Shown one piece after another: positions 61,901 through 64,000 of a stretch of DNA of 64,000 bases (position 1 is its first letter; each line of letters opens with the position of its first letter). The notes below the pieces were generated by a model, which saw only the letters and a program-made list of their open reading frames with translations, did no database searches and was not told the origin of the DNA. The stretch is taken from positions 13,599,982-13,663,981 of the forward strand of contig NC_090781.1 in NCBI RefSeq assembly GCF_040054535.1, given 5' to 3'. Origin of the DNA: Antennarius striatus. Lineage: Eukaryota > Chordata > Actinopteri > Lophiiformes > Antennariidae. The position numbers and the translations under genes are program-made.

Positions 61901-63920
61901 ATATGGACATGGAGCAAAGTTAAGAACCAAAGCTTGGCCTTTTTATTCGTCTGACATTAAATACTAGATGTTGATATTGATAGTATTACGGCGTTTATCC
62001 ATATATGGCCAATAGACTACCATTTGCTAATAGATGAAATCATCCTCACAAAAAAGTTTCTTGAACAGAAGTTTAGTTTTAATGAAAATTCAACCAAATT
62101 TGTTTTGAAATGCTAATCAACACACAAATACTGTAGGCCTTTATACAATGTACTATATTTACACAAAATTTTCCCTGACATATTACAATATTCTTAAACA
62201 CTGTAACATTCTTTATGTACATTTTTTCTTAGCGCTGCAGAAACACTGCAGACCCGGATTTCATTCTCATCTGTGGTCCAATAACTGTCGGGTATATCAA
62301 AGAAAGCCTGTGATAAATTAAGTATTGCACCAGCTGTACTTTGTTACCTGAAAGCTTGAACTGTAGAACCAACATAGTATTTGGCCAACTGTGGACTTTT
62401 GGAGTAGATGGCTTTAAGCTGCAAGAATATGAGTGAAAGCTATTAGAAAAGACTAACAAGTAAATGTGGACACAGAGGTGACAGCTATTCATGAGGTCTG
62501 GGCAGTGGATATTACCTGTGTAGTCACTTGTTTTGCCAGCGCTTTGAACTCAGAGCTGTTGGAGTTCTCATATGCATCCTCAAACACCTGGTTGGTGATC
62601 TTTATGGACCCAGTGTACATCTTCTTGACCCGCACATCTTTACGGACTGCAGAATTACAAAGGCAACACTAAATACAAGTCACACCTTCAAACCTTGAAG
62701 ACTGAATCTGACACAGCTGTATGTCTGTCCATAACAGGCCAGAAATGACAAGGCATTCCTACATTTTTACTGTTCAAGGGTGCACTTCCTATTTCGCTTT
62801 GTGTTTTGTCTTTCCTGTTTCGCTTTGTGGTTTTTAATGTTTTGCATGTATATACTGTATATCACTGTTTGGAACTGTAAAGCTGTCCCCAAGTCCCTTA
62901 TGTGTACATGTGTCAGCTGATGTAGTTTTAATCTCTCCTTGCTCTCAATCATTTGCATGTGAAAATATTTGTGAATGGAAGTTTAGTCTTTTTAAAATAC
63001 AATTATGATCCCCAAAGAGAAATTAAGACGGCACACTACTAATTTTTTCAATCACACGCATGCATATATATATATTAGTGTGTACAGGACCCTGTAATAT
63101 ACACAACCACACACAGGGGGGCCTGTAAGCATTCAATGGGGGGTAGAGGGGCAGGCAGCTCCTTCTTGGTGTGCCCCAAATGAGCAGCTTGTAAGGGGGA
63201 CGGCGCCTTGCTCAAGGGCGCCTCGGCAGTGCTCCAGAGGTGAGCTGACACCTCCCACTTTCAGCTCACACTTCAGGTGTTTTTGGGCGGGAGTGGGAAT
63301 CGAACCGCTGATCTTGGATCATTGGACGACCCGCTCTACCGCTGAGCCACTGCCGCCCCAAGAAGAAGAGACAACTTTCCCATGAGTGTTTGATTTGTCA
63401 AACATTTGCATATTTTTAAGATTCTATAAAAAATTGAATGAAATAACAGACCATTGAGAAACAAATCATTCAAAGAGATTTTTTTTTAAGAATTCACAAG
63501 AACAGGTAAAGACTCCTTTTGAACCATGAACCTGATGAACATTTTATATGAAACTGAACTTATACACTATCTTTATGTCTGATCATTGAGCTTGCTCACT
63601 GGATTTATTCACTTCCATTTTTACGAATCGCATTTAATTGATCTCCCTTTTTAAAGGTACTGTTATTAATTATGATCAGAATATTTTGAAGCAGGAATCC
63701 TTTTCACAACAGTTATTGCATCATATTAATCTAATAAATCAATAAGGACGTTGTTCTTACAGTGGAAATGCCAGACCAGCAGTCCAGTCATAAGTGCAAC
63801 AACAACAGCAAAGATCAATACACCGATCACTGCCCCAACTTTTCCTGGACCCTTTTTCTTCTCAAGTTTTTTGTTATCTGTTGCCGGTAAAAACTGGACA
63901 GCAGAGTCCCAGTCTTTATC
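55949..63920 (-). CDS. st14: matriptase (type II transmembrane serine protease), partial
   Basis: Epithelial membrane-anchored trypsin-like protease. Eighteen exons in view: 63920-63761, 62646-62516, 62418-62348, 61875-61709, 61546-61511, 61230-60996, 60388-60252, 60162-60053, 59804-59692, 59608-59472, 59399-59295, 59187-59080, 58985-58875, 58420-58298, 58121-57938, 57335-57064, 56485-56349, 56107-55949; 2496 nt, 831 aa plus stop. The first coding exon is beyond the right edge (human 855 aa). Domain order: TM helix ([19 protein letters not shown]), SEA domain with the processing site context EGSVVAYY, two CUB domains, four LDLRa repeats (each ending in a DGSDE-like motif) and the S1 protease. 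The activation site is TSR-IVGG. The catalytic triad is His in TAAHC, Asp in DNDIAL and Ser in GDSGGP, with the Asp of VDACQGDSGG setting Arg/Lys specificity. All key residues are present. The paralogue letter (st14a or st14b) is undecided. Confidence 0.96.
62995..63360 (-). mobile_element. tRNA-headed SINE, copy 2 (st14 intron)
   Basis: Reverse-strand copy of the SINE at 45568-45966. It has the head GGGGCGGCAGTGGCTCAGCG, the B box GGTTCGATTCC, the body GAGCACTGCCGAGGCGCC and AAGGAGCTGCCTGCC, and the tail CTTAATTTCTCTTTGGGGAT. A TA/CA-rich insertion lies between body and tail. Same strand as st14. The two copies have clearly diverged, so both are old. Confidence 0.85.
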
Positions 63921-64000
63921 CTGAAAGACAGAAGAAGGGCAAATTAATGATGGAGACATAAATCTGAAGAGCTCATAGAAGCTCACAACAACCTCCACAT

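Noticed and set aside
63300-63360. tRNA gene on the minus strand
   Set aside because: This is the head of the second SINE copy, not a stand-alone tRNA.

Overview
This window is vertebrate nuclear DNA, almost certainly from a teleost, probably a percomorph. The genes are multi-exon with canonical introns and long AT-rich non-coding stretches. There are Tc1-like, hAT-like and LINE/SINE relics of fish type, and every protein recognised reads as a fish orthologue of a human gene. The species cannot be named from the sequence alone.

Left to right the window holds seven complete or nearly complete genes plus one cut gene: napa (alpha-SNAP, minus strand, 3' exons beyond the left edge); bicra (GLTSCR1, a BAF-complex subunit, plus); ehd2 (membrane-remodelling ATPase, plus); nup88 (nucleoporin, minus, a single uninterrupted exon); psmd8 (Rpn12, 26S proteasome lid, plus); spred3 (Ras-ERK inhibitor, plus); dhx34 (NMD helicase, minus); and st14 (matriptase, minus, first coding exon beyond the right edge). 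The exon models for bicra, ehd2, psmd8, spred3 and dhx34 were built by hand from splice sites and all sum to whole codons.

These genes do not form an operon or pathway. They are a conserved neighbourhood. In human, NAPA, BICRA, EHD2 and DHX34 lie at 19q13.3, PSMD8 and SPRED3 at 19q13.2, ST14 at 11q24 and NUP88 at 17p13. The window therefore joins pieces of two 19q13 blocks to two genes from elsewhere. napa/bicra and nup88/psmd8 are divergent pairs; spred3/dhx34 are convergent; dhx34 and st14 run head-to-tail.

The main oddities are these. nup88 is intronless and sits 102 bp head-to-head with psmd8 across two CRE-like octamers 10 bp apart. dhx34 appears to use two GC-AG introns, and one of its splice acceptors abuts the tail microsatellite of a LINE fragment. 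bicra intron 5 and psmd8 intron 5 hold nested DNA transposons sharing one MITE family. Two copies of a tRNA-headed SINE with a LINE-like tail lie in dhx34 and st14 introns. spred3 is bracketed by long GA repeats. No retroviral or Polinton-like coding remains, CRISPR arrays or genuine tRNA/rRNA genes were seen.
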